Below, piece after piece: positions 52,593 to 61,505 of a stretch of DNA of 64,000 nt. Below the pieces are notes generated by a model. It was given only the letters and a program-made list of their open reading frames with translations, searched no databases and was not told where the DNA came from. Location: contig CP097968.1 in NCBI GenBank assembly GCA_023703555.1, positions 579,451 to 643,450 on the forward strand, read 5' to 3'. This DNA is from SAR86 cluster bacterium. GTDB lineage: Bacteria; Pseudomonadota; Gammaproteobacteria; Magnimaribacterales; TMED112. Position numbers and translations under genes: made by a program. How positions within the stretch are numbered: position 1 is the stretch's first letter; each line of letters begins with the position of its first letter.

Positions 52593-53815
52593 TAATTTGC
52601 TATTTTCTTCTTAATTAGACGAAGTGGTTGTTCTCTTTTCAGTACAACATTTTTATCAATTACAATTTTTTCAACATTTTCTTCTGTAGGTAAATTAAAC
52701 ATTGAATCTTGGAGGATCTCCTCAAATATTGATCTTAAAGCTCTCGCTCCAGACATGCTTAACATAGCTTCTTCTGCAATTGATTTAAGAGCATCATCTT
52801 TGAATTCCAAGGAAATGCCATCGAGAGAAAAGAGGTATTTAAATTGATCTATTATTGAATTTTTAGTTCCACTCATTACCTTGATAAGTTCGTTCTTGTT
52901 CAATTCTCTTAATGAAGTTATCACGGGGAATCGTCCAATAAACTCAGGTATCAAGCCAAATTTAATTAGATCTTCGTGTTTGGCTTTATCAAAAAAGTTT
53001 CCTCTATTTTTTTGTTCTTTTTCTTCAAGCTTGGCATTAAAGCCAATTTTAGTATCAAACATTCTATTTTGAATTTGTTTTTCAAGTCCATTAAAAGCAC
53101 CTCCACATATAAAGAGTATATTTTTTGTATCTACTTGCAGAAGATCTTGTTGTGGATGTTTCCTGCCGCCCTGAGGAGGTATTGAAGCGATAGTTCCCTC
53201 AATAATCTTTAGAAGAGCTTGTTGAACTCCTTCTCCAGAAACATCACGAGTTATCGAAACATTCTCTCCTTTCTTTGAAATTTTGTCGATCTCATCAATA
53301 TATATAATTCCCTTTTCAGCTTTCTTCACATCATAATCTGCGTTTTGTAATAATTTTTGAATAATATTTTCAACATCTTCTCCGACGTAACCGGCTTCTG
53401 TTAAAGAGGTAGCATCGGCAATTGCAAATGGGACATCAAGAAATTTAGCAAGTGTTTGCGCAAGAAGAGTTTTGCCAGAGCCTGTTGGGCCAAGTAACAT
53501 TACATTACTTTTCTGAACTTCTATATCATCATTTTTTGCAGTTAGTATTCTTTTGTAATGATTATAGACAGCAACAGATAGCCTTTTTTTTGCAGATTCT
53601 TGTCCAACAACAATTTCATCAAGGTAATCATAGATTTCTTTAGGTTTTGAAAGTACTGTATTTTCGTCTTTGGTATTATTTTCCTCCGAAAGTATGTCAT
53701 TACAAAGATCCACACATTCATTGCAAATGTAAACATTCGGTCCTGCAATAAGTTTTTTTACTTTTGATTGCTCTTTACCACAGAATGAACAACTAAGTTT
53801 CTTCTTTTCTTCCAT
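52592..53815 (-). CDS. clpX: ClpX, ATP-dependent unfoldase of ClpXP
   Basis: A complete 407-residue ClpX from the ATG at 53815. The N-terminal zinc-binding domain has Cys9, Cys12, Cys31 and Cys34 (CSFCGKE...[10 protein letters not shown]). The AAA+ core has Walker A GPTGSGKT, Walker [12 protein letters not shown], the pore loop GYVGEDV, and the IGFNAK loop (IGF) for binding ClpP. ClpX unfolds tagged proteins for ClpP, encoded just upstream. The first 79 codons are duplicated in tandem directly before this start (period 236 bp), so the gene is now preceded by a partial copy of itself instead of by clpP. Confidence 0.96.
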   Translation of the reverse strand: MEEKKKLSCSFCGKEQSKVKKLIAGPNVYICNECVDLCNDILSEENNTKDENTVLSKPKEIYDYLDEIVVGQESAKKRLSVAVYNHYKRILTAKNDDIEVQKSNVMLLGPTGSGKTLLAQTLAKFLDVPFAIADATSLTEAGYVGEDVENIIQKLLQNADYDVKKAEKGIIYIDEIDKISKKGENVSITRDVSGEGVQQALLKIIEGTIASIPPQGGRKHPQQDLLQVDTKNILFICGGAFNGLEKQIQNRMFDTKIGFNAKLEEKEQKNRGNFFDKAKHEDLIKFGLIPEFIGRFPVITSLRELNKNELIKVMSGTKNSIIDQFKYLFSLDGISLEFKDDALKSIAEEAMLSMSGARALRSIFEEILQDSMFNLPTEENVEKIVIDKNVVLKREQPLRLIKKKIAN

Positions 53816-54054
53816 GTCCTTTTTTTTGCAGATTCTTGTCCAACAACAATTTCATCAAGGTAATCATAGATTTCTTTAGGTTTTGAAAGTACTGTATTTT
53901 CGTCTTTGGTATTATTTTCCTCCGAAAGTATGTCATTACAAAGATCCACACATTCATTGCAAATGTAAACATTCGGTCCTGCAATAAGTTTTTTTACTTT
54001 TGATTGCTCTTTACCACAGAATGAACAACTAAGTTTCTTCTTTTCTTCCATGTC
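53582..54054. repeat. Perfect 236-bp tandem duplication of the clpX 5' region
   Basis: Bases 53582-53817 and 53818-54053 read identical over the full unit by direct comparison, including the homopolymer runs (T8 and T7). The unit covers the start codon and about 78 codons of clpX. The period is not a multiple of three, so the upstream copy runs out of frame at the junction. Perfect identity implies a very recent event or an assembly artefact. Confidence 0.93.
53758..54051 (-). pseudogene. Truncated duplicate of clpX: free zinc-binding domain
   Basis: The upstream copy of the duplicated unit keeps the ATG (54051), the intact zinc-binding domain with all four Cys and the linker up to VGQESAKKR. 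After the junction it continues for about 18 out-of-frame residues ([10 protein letters not shown]...) to a stop at 53758, giving a 97-residue product. The start lies three bases after the clpP stop codon, where clpX originally began, so it should be translated well. If made, the free domain could dimerise with ClpX or bind adaptors such as SspB. Otherwise it is a fresh pseudogene. The full-length clpX start lies inside its tail. Confidence 0.75.
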
Positions 54055-54648
54055 TTATTTTCTTTTTTTGAGGATGTCATCAACGATACCGTATTTTTTT
54101 GCTTCCTCAGCATTCATAAAGAAATCCCTCTCCGTATCGTTCTGAATTTTTTTCAAAGTTTGTCCTGTCCTTTCTGATAAGATATTGTTTAACTTATCTT
54201 TCAAAGTGAGAATTTCCTTAGCCTGAATCTCGATGTCTGTAGCTTGACCTCTGGCCCCACCCAGGGGTTGGTGAATCATGACTCTACTATTGGGAAGTGC
54301 ATATCTTTTTTTGTCTGCACCGCAAGCTAGCAATACTGCTCCCATACTTGCAGCTTGACCAAAACATACTGTCGAGACATCACATTTTAAATAGTTCATG
54401 GTATCGAGAATTGACAGACCTGAGGTTATGACACCACCGGGAGAATTAATGTACATAAAGATATCTTTTTTTGGATCCTCTGATTCTAAAAACAATAATT
54501 GTGCAACTACAAGGTTCGCAACATAATCATCGATGCCGCCGACGATAAAAACTATCCTGTCTTTCAGCATTCTAGAAAAGATATCAAATGCCCTTTCTCC
54601 CCTGGATGTTTGCTCAACCACCATTGGAACTAAATTATTTTCGAACAT
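54055..54648 (-). CDS. clpP: ClpP, ATP-dependent Clp protease proteolytic subunit
   Basis: A 197-residue serine protease. The catalytic triad is visible: Ser in [17 protein letters not shown], His in [20 protein letters not shown] and Asp in [21 protein letters not shown]. The N-terminus [24 protein letters not shown] is the standard mature-type start. It forms the double seven-membered ring that works with ClpX. First gene of clpP-clpX-lon; GAGGAG upstream sets the start. Trigger factor (tig), often upstream in other Gammaproteobacteria, is absent; a tRNA-His gene is there instead. Confidence 0.97.
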   Translation of the reverse strand: MFENNLVPMVVEQTSRGERAFDIFSRMLKDRIVFIVGGIDDYVANLVVAQLLFLESEDPKKDIFMYINSPGGVITSGLSILDTMNYLKCDVSTVCFGQAASMGAVLLACGADKKRYALPNSRVMIHQPLGGARGQATDIEIQAKEILTLKDKLNNILSERTGQTLKKIQNDTERDFFMNAEEAKKYGIVDDILKKRK

Positions 54649-54714
54649 ACTTTAAATATAGAGGAGATTAAATATAAATCAATAAGCGTTCTCAAGTTAC
54701 AAAAAACAATCGCA

Positions 54715-54792
54715 TGGGGTGGACGAAGGGGGTTGAACCCTCGACCTCCGGTGCCACAAACCGGCGCTCTAACCAACTGAGCTACGCCCACC
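54715..54792 (-). tRNA. tRNA-His(GTG)
   Basis: A cloverleaf with the extra 5' G (-1) that pairs with C73, the identity element of tRNA-His; starts GGTGGGCGTAGCTCAG and ends with an encoded CCA. The anticodon loop TTGTGGC gives GTG. Confidence 0.97.
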
Positions 54793-54851
54793 ATTTAATG
54801 TGATATTTTAAACAGAAAATTATATCATTATGGGATTAGATAGGGAGAATT

Positions 54852-56252
54852 ATGGGAAAGGCTAAGCTATTCTTGAATAGCATTTCAAACATGTTTGATG
54901 TTGCTCTTAAGGAAATGCAAGTAGAGACAGGTCTTGCAAAACAGATCAAATCTTGCAACAGCACACATACCATCAGGTTTGGCGTAAAACTAAAAAAAGG
55001 GATACAGGTTTTTACTGGTTGGAGAGCAGTTCATTCCGAGCATCTTGAGCCGGTCAAAGGAGGTATAAGGTACAGTAGAGAAATAAATGCCAGTGAGATT
55101 GAAGCTATGGCTGCGCTCATGACCCTTAAAAATGCTGTTATTGACGTACCTTTTGGAGGATCAAAGGGTGGTTTAAAAATTGATCCTACAAAATATGATG
55201 ATGATGATCTTGAAAAAATTACCAGAAGATTTACAGAGGAGTTAGCAAAAAGAGGACTTATTTCTCCAAGTTTAAACGTTCCTGCCCCAGATATGGGAAC
55301 AAGTAAACGCGAAATGGGTTGGATTGCAGATGAATATAAAAGACTTAATCCGCATGATATAAATGCTTTTGCTTGTGTGACAGGCAAACCAGAAAATATG
55401 GGGGGTGTTGATGGACGTACGGAAGCAACTGGTAGAGGCATATTTTATGCATTGGCTTCATTTTTTGATTCAAATGACAAAAAGAAAACAGGAATTCAAG
55501 GAGATCTTAAATCTCAAAGAATAATTGTTGAGGGTCTCGGGAAGGTTGGCTACTTTGCTGCAAGAGCACTCCAAGATCATGGAAGTACCATAATAGGTGT
55601 AATTGAAAAAGATATATCTTTTTACAATGAAAACGGTCTTGATATTGATCTAATAAGAGAGTGGCTTTCAAATTCAAACAAAACTGATGACTACGAAAAT
55701 CAAAATGAACTTCTACAAAGAAATCAGGTATTTTCAAAAGAATGCGATATCTTCATTCCTGCTGCAATGGAAGGAACTATCAATGAACTAAATCAAGGTG
55801 ACCTTAATACTAAAATTATTTGTGAAGGTGCAAATGGTCCAATTTCATCTCAAGCTGATAAGCTCTTAAATCAAAGAAACATTGTTATTATCCCTGACTT
55901 ATATGCTAATGCTGGCGGAGTCGCTGTAAGCTATTTTGAGTGGGTAAGGAATCTTTCTCACATGCGTTTTGGCAGGATGGAAAAAAGACGGAAAGAATAT
56001 GAAAATGCATCACTTATAAACTTGATTGAATCCACGACTGGAACAAGAGTTCCTGATCGAAAAAAATCTCTTCTGAGTGAAGGTAGATCTGAATTAGATC
56101 TAGTAAGGTCAGGGCTTGAAGATATGATGACTGAAGCTTATGAAAGCATGAGTTATCTTTGGAATAAAGAGTCTTATCCTAATCTGAGAGTAACTGCTTA
56201 TATTTACTCCATCAAAAAACTAATTGATTCCTACAAATCTATAGGGATTTAA
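54852..56252 (+). CDS. Glu/Leu/Phe/Val-type dehydrogenase, probably glutamate dehydrogenase
   Basis: A 466-residue enzyme with the family core: VKGGIRYSREINASEIEAMAALMTLKNAVIDVPFGGSKGGLKIDP (substrate Lys and active-site Lys), VPAPDMGTSKREMGWIADEY, and a Rossmann domain starting RIIVEGLGKVGYFAARALQDHGS, then CEGANGPISSQAD and IIPDLYANAGGVAVSYFEWVRN. A C-terminal extension of about 60 residues is present. It links glutamate with 2-oxoglutarate and ammonia. Coenzyme preference cannot be told. AGGGAGA precedes the ATG. It stands alone between two tRNA loci. Confidence 0.9.
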   Translation: MGKAKLFLNSISNMFDVALKEMQVETGLAKQIKSCNSTHTIRFGVKLKKGIQVFTGWRAVHSEHLEPVKGGIRYSREINASEIEAMAALMTLKNAVIDVPFGGSKGGLKIDPTKYDDDDLEKITRRFTEELAKRGLISPSLNVPAPDMGTSKREMGWIADEYKRLNPHDINAFACVTGKPENMGGVDGRTEATGRGIFYALASFFDSNDKKKTGIQGDLKSQRIIVEGLGKVGYFAARALQDHGSTIIGVIEKDISFYNENGLDIDLIREWLSNSNKTDDYENQNELLQRNQVFSKECDIFIPAAMEGTINELNQGDLNTKIICEGANGPISSQADKLLNQRNIVIIPDLYANAGGVAVSYFEWVRNLSHMRFGRMEKRRKEYENASLINLIESTTGTRVPDRKKSLLSEGRSELDLVRSGLEDMMTEAYESMSYLWNKESYPNLRVTAYIYSIKKLIDSYKSIGI

Positions 56253-56255
56253 AAC

Positions 56256-56332
56256 TGGCGCGCCAGGGAGGATTCGAACCCCCGACCAATAGCTTAGAAG
56301 GCTACTGCTCTATCCAGCTGAGCTACTGGCGC
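56256..56332 (-). tRNA. tRNA-Arg(TCT)
   Basis: A 77-base cloverleaf starting GCGCCAGTAGCTCAGC with an encoded CCA. The anticodon loop CTTCTAA gives TCT (codons AGA and AGG). It abuts the tRNA-Pro gene, so both belong to one transcript with the Pro gene first. Confidence 0.97.
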
Positions 56333-56409
56333 TGGTCGGGGCAGCAGGATTTGAACCTGCGACCACCTGGTCCCAAACCAGGTGCGCTACCAGACTGCGC
56401 TATGCCCCG
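56333..56409 (-). tRNA. tRNA-Pro(TGG)
   Basis: A 77-base cloverleaf starting CGGGGCATAGCGCAGTC with an encoded CCA. The anticodon loop TTTGGGA gives TGG (codons CCA, CCG and possibly others by wobble). It is immediately upstream of tRNA-Arg with no spacer. Confidence 0.97.
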
Positions 56410-56456
56410 AAAGGGAAATCATATAAACTATGCACTTCAACTTCAAGGCGTTTTAT

Positions 56457-57305
56457 ATGAAATGTAAAATTTTGGATGGAAAAAAATTTGCAGAAGAGAG
56501 CTATATAAAGCTTAAAGTTAGATCTGCCAATTTGCTGGAAAAAATTGGAAGAAAGCCAAATCTGCAAGCTATCATTATAGGTAATGATCCTGCATCTAAA
56601 ACTTACGTAGGTATGAAGGAAAGAGCGTGTTTAAAAAATGGGATTGAAACAAAGACGCATCAACTAAGTGAAAATGTTACTACCAATGAAGTAATTGATC
56701 TGGTGCATAAACTCAATTCATCACCTGAAGTTGATGGGATTCTCATGCAACATCCTGCTCCAAAACATATCAATGAAATTGAATGTTTTAACACAATCAG
56801 CCTTGAAAAAGATGTGGATGGTGTAACTACTGCAGGATATGGACGACTTTCAATGGGTATAAATGCTTTTGGATCATGTACTCCTCTTGGAATAATGCGC
56901 TTGCTTGATTACTACAATATTGAACTTCAAGGCTTAAATGCCCTTGTAGTTGGAAGGAGTCAAATTCTTGGGAAACCAATGGCAGCCATGCTTTTAAATG
57001 CTAATGCGACTGTTACCATAGCACATTCAAAAACCTTAAATTTATCTGAGTTATTGAAGGAAGCTGACTTAATAGTAGCAGCTGTTGGAGTACCAAGGTT
57101 TATTAAATCATCATCTTTGAAAAAAGGAACAATACTTGTAGATGCAGGTTACCATCCTACTGAAAATTGTGGGGATGTTGACCTTGATGGGATCGAGAAA
57201 ATTGCATCAGCATTTACACCAGTTCCTGGTGGGGTTGGGCCAATGACAATAAATACCTTAATATATAACACTATAAGTGCAATGGAGATGAAATTTAATG
57301 TCTAA
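56457..57305 (+). CDS. folD: FolD: methylenetetrahydrofolate dehydrogenase/cyclohydrolase
   Basis: A 282-residue bifunctional enzyme of one-carbon metabolism. The catalytic Lys lies in SKTYVGMKERAC; next comes VDGILMQHPAPKHI where most relatives have VQLPLP; then KDVDGVTTAGYGRLSMG and the NADP site VVGRSQILGKPMAAMLLNANATVTIAHS, and PVPGGVGPMTINTLIYN near the end. The GVTTAGYGRL/CTPLGIMRLLD version marks a divergent FolD branch, not the E. coli one. The ATG at 56457 (MKCKILDGKKF) is preferred over 56430, which adds nine residues unlike the family. It overlaps the next gene by eight bases, indicating an operon with it. Confidence 0.93.
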   Translation: MKCKILDGKKFAEESYIKLKVRSANLLEKIGRKPNLQAIIIGNDPASKTYVGMKERACLKNGIETKTHQLSENVTTNEVIDLVHKLNSSPEVDGILMQHPAPKHINEIECFNTISLEKDVDGVTTAGYGRLSMGINAFGSCTPLGIMRLLDYYNIELQGLNALVVGRSQILGKPMAAMLLNANATVTIAHSKTLNLSELLKEADLIVAAVGVPRFIKSSSLKKGTILVDAGYHPTENCGDVDLDGIEKIASAFTPVPGGVGPMTINTLIYNTISAMEMKFNV

Positions 57306-59022
57306 AACACCCATACCATGCCTTGTTGGATTTGGAGGTATTACACCTGCTGGAAGAGCATCTCATGACCTAGGCTACACACGCATGATCTATGATCTTG
57401 AAAGCGAAGAAAATAAATTTAATTATTTACAATCTGTTCTTTCTCTTTGTGATTTATTCAATGAGTCGGAAGACATACCGAATTTCAAAAATTTTGTTTT
57501 AGACAAAGAAAATGAAGTTTTAGAAAATACTCTGATGAGAAAATTTGATTATGATTTCTTTCGAAATAATTTTTGGAGCTATGATTATGAAATGCCTGCA
57601 AATGGTTGCGGTCAACTTCCATTCCAATTTAATCCAGCCAAACATTACCCCTCCAGACAACATCCGAAAGCAATTGCCCTTACTATTCTCGCCATGGCAG
57701 ATGCATTCCAGGATACTGGTTTAGATATGAAAAAGGTTATCGATAACTATGGTCGTGACAAGGTTGGTTGTTTTGCGGGTGTCGCAGTAGGTAACCTAGA
57801 TAATTACTCCTTGGATGGGTTGGTATCGGCCTATCCACTTGGACAAAGGGCTAGTTCTAAACATTTATCTTTTTCTTTACCAGAAATGTCTGCAGATTTT
57901 ATCAATGCCTATGTTACGGGCAGTCTTGGAGTAACAGGACATTACATTGGTGCTTGTGCAACATCTTTGTACAATATTAGCGCTGCCCTAGAGCTAATTA
58001 AAAGTGGAAAAAGTGAACTTGTAATAGCTGGATCTGCAGAAACGATAATTACACCACCAGCGTATAACGGTTTTAATTCAATGGGTGCAATGGCTACTGA
58101 CTCAAGAATGCGAGATCTTCAAAAACTATTGGGAGAAAAAGAGGAACTTGATTACACAAGATTTTGTAGGCCTTTCGGAGATAATATGGGCATGGTCTGC
58201 GGAGAATCATCTGGCTTTGCAATATTTATGAGTGACCGCCTCGCCTTAGAGACAGGGGCAAACATTAGAGGCAGTTTCTTAAATGTGAATATAAACGCAG
58301 ACGGAAATAAAAAATCTATCTCTGGTCCTGGAGCAGGAAACTATTTTTCAATGGGTAAAACTTTTAAAGATATAGAACAAGTTTTTGGAGAAGATGCTCT
58401 TAGAGAATCAACTGCAGTTATTGCTCACGGGACTGGCACACCTCTAAATAGAATAACTGAGTCTCATATTCTCTCAACCTTTTCTAAAGAATTTAAAGTG
58501 AACAATCTTCCAGTTACATCAGTAAAATCAAAATTGGGTCATACGATGGGCGCAGCTGGAATGGACCAACTTTGGTCAGGAATGGGAGCGATAAAAACAC
58601 AAAAATTTACCGGGATATGCACAATTCCAAATTTAGCTGAAGATGTATCAAAAGAAGGACTGGATTTTTATTTAGAAAACAAGGAATTTGACCAAAGGAA
58701 AGACATTGTAGTCATTAACTCAAAAGGATTTGGAGGCAATAATGCTTCAGCCGCGTTTTTCTCTGATAATTATACACTTAAGCTTATTGAGAAAAGATAC
58801 GCAAAATCCGAACTTAGCTCATACAAAGACAAGCTATCAAGAACCTTAACTTCAAGGAAGGAAAATCTTGATTTAGCTGTTAAGAATCACATTGATCCAA
58901 TCTATAACTTTGATGTTGATGTGTTAGATATTGCTGACCTTGAGATAAGTAAAGATTCAATAAAAACCTCGACCGGCTTTAACTATAAACTTGAATCAGA
59001 TATTAGCTCTTCAGATTTTTGA
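57298..59022 (+). CDS. Large beta-ketoacyl-ACP synthase, FabY-like
   Basis: A 574-residue condensing enzyme, longer than FabB/FabF (about 410). The catalytic Cys220 is in YIGACATSLYNISAALELI; the His residues are in AHGTGTPLNRITE and SVKSKLGHTMGAAGMDQLWSGM. A tail of about 75 residues follows the thiolase-fold core, and about 90 extra residues precede it. This layout matches the FabY group of Pseudomonas, which starts fatty-acid synthesis by condensing acetyl-CoA with malonyl-ACP. It is coupled to folD by an eight-base overlap. Its stop codon directly abuts the gpsA stop. FabY or another large KAS remains to be decided by phylogeny. Confidence 0.82.
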   Translation: MSKTPIPCLVGFGGITPAGRASHDLGYTRMIYDLESEENKFNYLQSVLSLCDLFNESEDIPNFKNFVLDKENEVLENTLMRKFDYDFFRNNFWSYDYEMPANGCGQLPFQFNPAKHYPSRQHPKAIALTILAMADAFQDTGLDMKKVIDNYGRDKVGCFAGVAVGNLDNYSLDGLVSAYPLGQRASSKHLSFSLPEMSADFINAYVTGSLGVTGHYIGACATSLYNISAALELIKSGKSELVIAGSAETIITPPAYNGFNSMGAMATDSRMRDLQKLLGEKEELDYTRFCRPFGDNMGMVCGESSGFAIFMSDRLALETGANIRGSFLNVNINADGNKKSISGPGAGNYFSMGKTFKDIEQVFGEDALRESTAVIAHGTGTPLNRITESHILSTFSKEFKVNNLPVTSVKSKLGHTMGAAGMDQLWSGMGAIKTQKFTGICTIPNLAEDVSKEGLDFYLENKEFDQRKDIVVINSKGFGGNNASAAFFSDNYTLKLIEKRYAKSELSSYKDKLSRTLTSRKENLDLAVKNHIDPIYNFDVDVLDIADLEISKDSIKTSTGFNYKLESDISSSDF

Positions 59023-60015
59023 CTAATCCTTGCTTACATCAGATTGAAATTTATCAGAGAACAGCAGCTTTTTTGCTCCTTCATAATCCTCCTTCCGACT
59101 GTAAACATCATTCAGGAATTTAAGTATTTTTAAGTTCAAATTTTTTCTCTTGCAATCTTCGTAAACAATTTTTGATGTTCGCAAACCCTCAACAATATCT
59201 CCGACCCTCTGCAAAGACTCTTCAACTGAAAACCCTTTAGATAAATAATTACCGAATTGGTAATTCCTTGAATCAGGAGAGAGTGCTGTGGAAAAAAAAT
59301 CTCCTACGCCTGCTAGACCTAAAAAAGTTGATAGATTTGCCCCTCTACTTTGACTGTATAAGCGCATTTCTTCAAGAGATTTTGTCAGTAAGAAACCCAT
59401 CGTATTTTGCCCAACATTCATTCCATTAAAGTAGCCTGAGACTATTGCGTATATATTCTTTAATGCTCCCGCTAGTTCAACACCAGAAGTGTCATTACTA
59501 TAGTATGGAATAAAATAATCAGTTTTAAGAAAATTATTTACTTCTTCTAAAACGCTCTTGCTTTTGCCGGCTAAGACTGTAGCAGTCGTTTCTTTGTTTA
59601 AAATTTCTGAGGCAAGATTTGGGCCACTTAGTACTACCAATTTATTTTCATCAAGCTTAAAGTCATCTAAAAGAATTTCACTCATGAGTCTAGAGGTGTT
59701 GTCTTCAAGACCTTTTGTACAGGTTATTATGACTTTTTCTTCTCCTTCGAATGTGAACTTTTCAACAACTTTGCTGAAGTCATGGCTTGGAGTTGTAATG
59801 AAAATATGCTTGCAATCATTTATATCATTTGGAGCACAAGTTGCCCTTACATTTTTCGAATTTAAGACAAAACCTGAAAGACTCTTCCTGCTTAAATTTA
59901 TTGATTCAGCCTCGTTGTCTCTTCTGGTAAAAATTGTGACCTTGTTGGCATTTTCAGAAATAATCTTTGAAAGAGTTAAACCAAACTTACCAGATCCTAT
60001 GACTCCAACTGACAT
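59023..60015 (-). CDS. gpsA: NAD(P)H-dependent glycerol-3-phosphate dehydrogenase
   Basis: A 330-residue enzyme of phospholipid synthesis. The N-terminal Rossmann motif is VGVIGSGKFGLTLSKII; then TKGLEDNTSRLMSEI, VVLSGPNLASEI and the catalytic Lys in VELAGALKNIYAIVSGYFNGM; GLAGVGDFFSTALSPDSRNYQFG is the C-terminal substrate loop. It provides sn-glycerol-3-phosphate from dihydroxyacetone phosphate. The ATG begins right after the stop codon of the GT2 gene, so it is the last gene of the envelope-lipid operon from 63750, which fits a membrane lipid theme. Confidence 0.94.
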   Translation of the reverse strand: MSVGVIGSGKFGLTLSKIISENANKVTIFTRRDNEAESINLSRKSLSGFVLNSKNVRATCAPNDINDCKHIFITTPSHDFSKVVEKFTFEGEEKVIITCTKGLEDNTSRLMSEILLDDFKLDENKLVVLSGPNLASEILNKETTATVLAGKSKSVLEEVNNFLKTDYFIPYYSNDTSGVELAGALKNIYAIVSGYFNGMNVGQNTMGFLLTKSLEEMRLYSQSRGANLSTFLGLAGVGDFFSTALSPDSRNYQFGNYLSKGFSVEESLQRVGDIVEGLRTSKIVYEDCKRKNLNLKILKFLNDVYSRKEDYEGAKKLLFSDKFQSDVSKD

Positions 60016-60984
60016 TTAATCTCTCTTTTTAGAATCCCACCTTACAAAGTAGGATTTTTCATTGCTGGACGCATAATAAGTACGGCTTAGTATTTCACCA
60101 ATTACACCAAAACTTACAAATTGCACTCCAACAAGAACTAGTAGCGTGCCAGCAACTAATAAAGGCCTATCACCTATATCCTGCCCATAAAAAAGCTTTA
60201 GGTATGTTAAGTGGGCAAGTATCAAAAAACCAATTGTACTGAGAATAAGACCAATTAAACCAAAGAAATGCCCAGGACGACTAAAAAACCGCATAAAAAA
60301 ATAAACAGATATTAAATCTAAGAAGACTCTGAAAGTTCGTGAGATTCCATATTTTGACACCCCTGCTACTCTAGCATGATGCTCAACTTCAACCTCGGAT
60401 ATCTTTTCTGGGGGAATTTTAGTGGCCATCCAAGCTGGAATAAATCTATGCATTTCACCGAATAACTTAACTTCCCTCAGAATCTCAGAGTTATATGCTT
60501 TTAAGCTACAGCCATAATCATTCAGCTTAACTTTAGTTATTCTCCCAATTAATAAATTTGCCACCCGGGAAGGAAAGTTTCTTAAGAAGAAGTTATCTTT
60601 TCTATTTTTTCTCCATCCTACTACAAGATCCAGATTCTCTTCTTTAAGTTTCTTTATTAATTTAGTGATATCTTTTGGATCATTTTGAAGATCGCTATCA
60701 AGTGTCACTAGGTACTTGCCCTTAGCGACATCAAAACCAGCTTGTATAGCTGCAGTTTGGCCAAAATTTCTTGACAGCCTTAAAACCCGTAATTCAAGGT
60801 GATTATCTGCTGCAGTAGTAAGAAGCTTTTCCGAACCATCTGTGCTGCCATCGTCAATTATGATCAATTCAAAAGTCTGGTTTTGAGCTTTCATGACTTT
60901 AAGAACAGATGAAATAAACTCGTCTAAATTGTCTCTTTCGTTGAAAACTGGTGCGACTACAGAAATTTCTAATTGTTGATCCAT
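60016..60984 (-). CDS. GT2 polyprenyl-phosphate glycosyltransferase (ArnC/GtrB-like)
   Basis: A 322-residue GT2 enzyme. The catalytic part has SVVAPVFNERDNLDEFI, IIDDGSTDGSEKLL and the DxD-type TLDSDLQNDPKDI, then GCSLKAYNSEIL and HHARVAGVSKYG. Two C-terminal helices (about 235-260 and 270-305) anchor it in the inner membrane. Such enzymes transfer a sugar to undecaprenyl phosphate for later transfer to lipid A or O-antigen. Here it overlaps a PAP2 phosphatase gene by 16 bases and shares the operon with a GT39 transferase that could use the product. The sugar is unknown. Confidence 0.9.
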   Translation of the reverse strand: MDQQLEISVVAPVFNERDNLDEFISSVLKVMKAQNQTFELIIIDDGSTDGSEKLLTTAADNHLELRVLRLSRNFGQTAAIQAGFDVAKGKYLVTLDSDLQNDPKDITKLIKKLKEENLDLVVGWRKNRKDNFFLRNFPSRVANLLIGRITKVKLNDYGCSLKAYNSEILREVKLFGEMHRFIPAWMATKIPPEKISEVEVEHHARVAGVSKYGISRTFRVFLDLISVYFFMRFFSRPGHFFGLIGLILSTIGFLILAHLTYLKLFYGQDIGDRPLLVAGTLLVLVGVQFVSFGVIGEILSRTYYASSNEKSYFVRWDSKKRD

Positions 60985-61505
60985 TTAATTCTCTTGAGTA
61001 ATTTGTAAAATATTACACCCAGTATTATCCCGATTGCTGCTCCAATTACAACTTGACTAAGCAGATGCTTAAATAAAAAGACCCTTGATAAAGCTACTAA
61101 TATTGAAATTAAAGTCATAACAACAAGGATGACTTTGTCATTCGTGTAGAGAAAAGCCAATGTTGTGAAAAGAAAGAAATTTAAAGAATGATTTGAGGGC
61201 ATGCCAGTTGGTCTTTCGCCACATTGTTTTAGGCTTAGGTTATTATCAACAAAATATTGGTAGTATTCGAAACATGGGCGAAATTCTGAAAAAAAATCTT
61301 TTAGATAGGCACCAATTTGATCACCTAAGATCAAGGAGATGATAATGAAAAAATAAATTTTAAGTTTTCTTAAATACAAAAAGTATATAAGAAATAAAGT
61401 TAAAAGGGTGAAGGAAAAATACCTTCCAGAAATAGCTATAAAGACACTTTCAAACCCGGAAAATGATGCAAGCCACAGAGAAAATTCAAGATCGGGATTT
61501 GTCAT
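60969..61505 (-). CDS. PAP2-family lipid phosphatase
   Basis: A 178-residue membrane protein with five to six helices. The PAP2 signature is in three parts: YLKDFFSEFRPC (Lys and Arg), GERPTGMPSNHSLNFF (SNH with catalytic His) and SRVFLFKHLLSQVVIG (Arg and catalytic His). Such enzymes remove phosphate from undecaprenyl pyrophosphate, phosphatidic acid or lipid A. Overlaps: four bases with the upstream PAP2 gene and 16 with the GT2 gene. Substrate is unknown; lipid A 1- or 4'-phosphate is possible given the neighbours. Confidence 0.88.
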   Translation of the reverse strand: MTNPDLEFSLWLASFSGFESVFIAISGRYFSFTLLTLFLIYFLYLRKLKIYFFIIISLILGDQIGAYLKDFFSEFRPCFEYYQYFVDNNLSLKQCGERPTGMPSNHSLNFFLFTTLAFLYTNDKVILVVMTLISILVALSRVFLFKHLLSQVVIGAAIGIILGVIFYKLLKRIKWINN

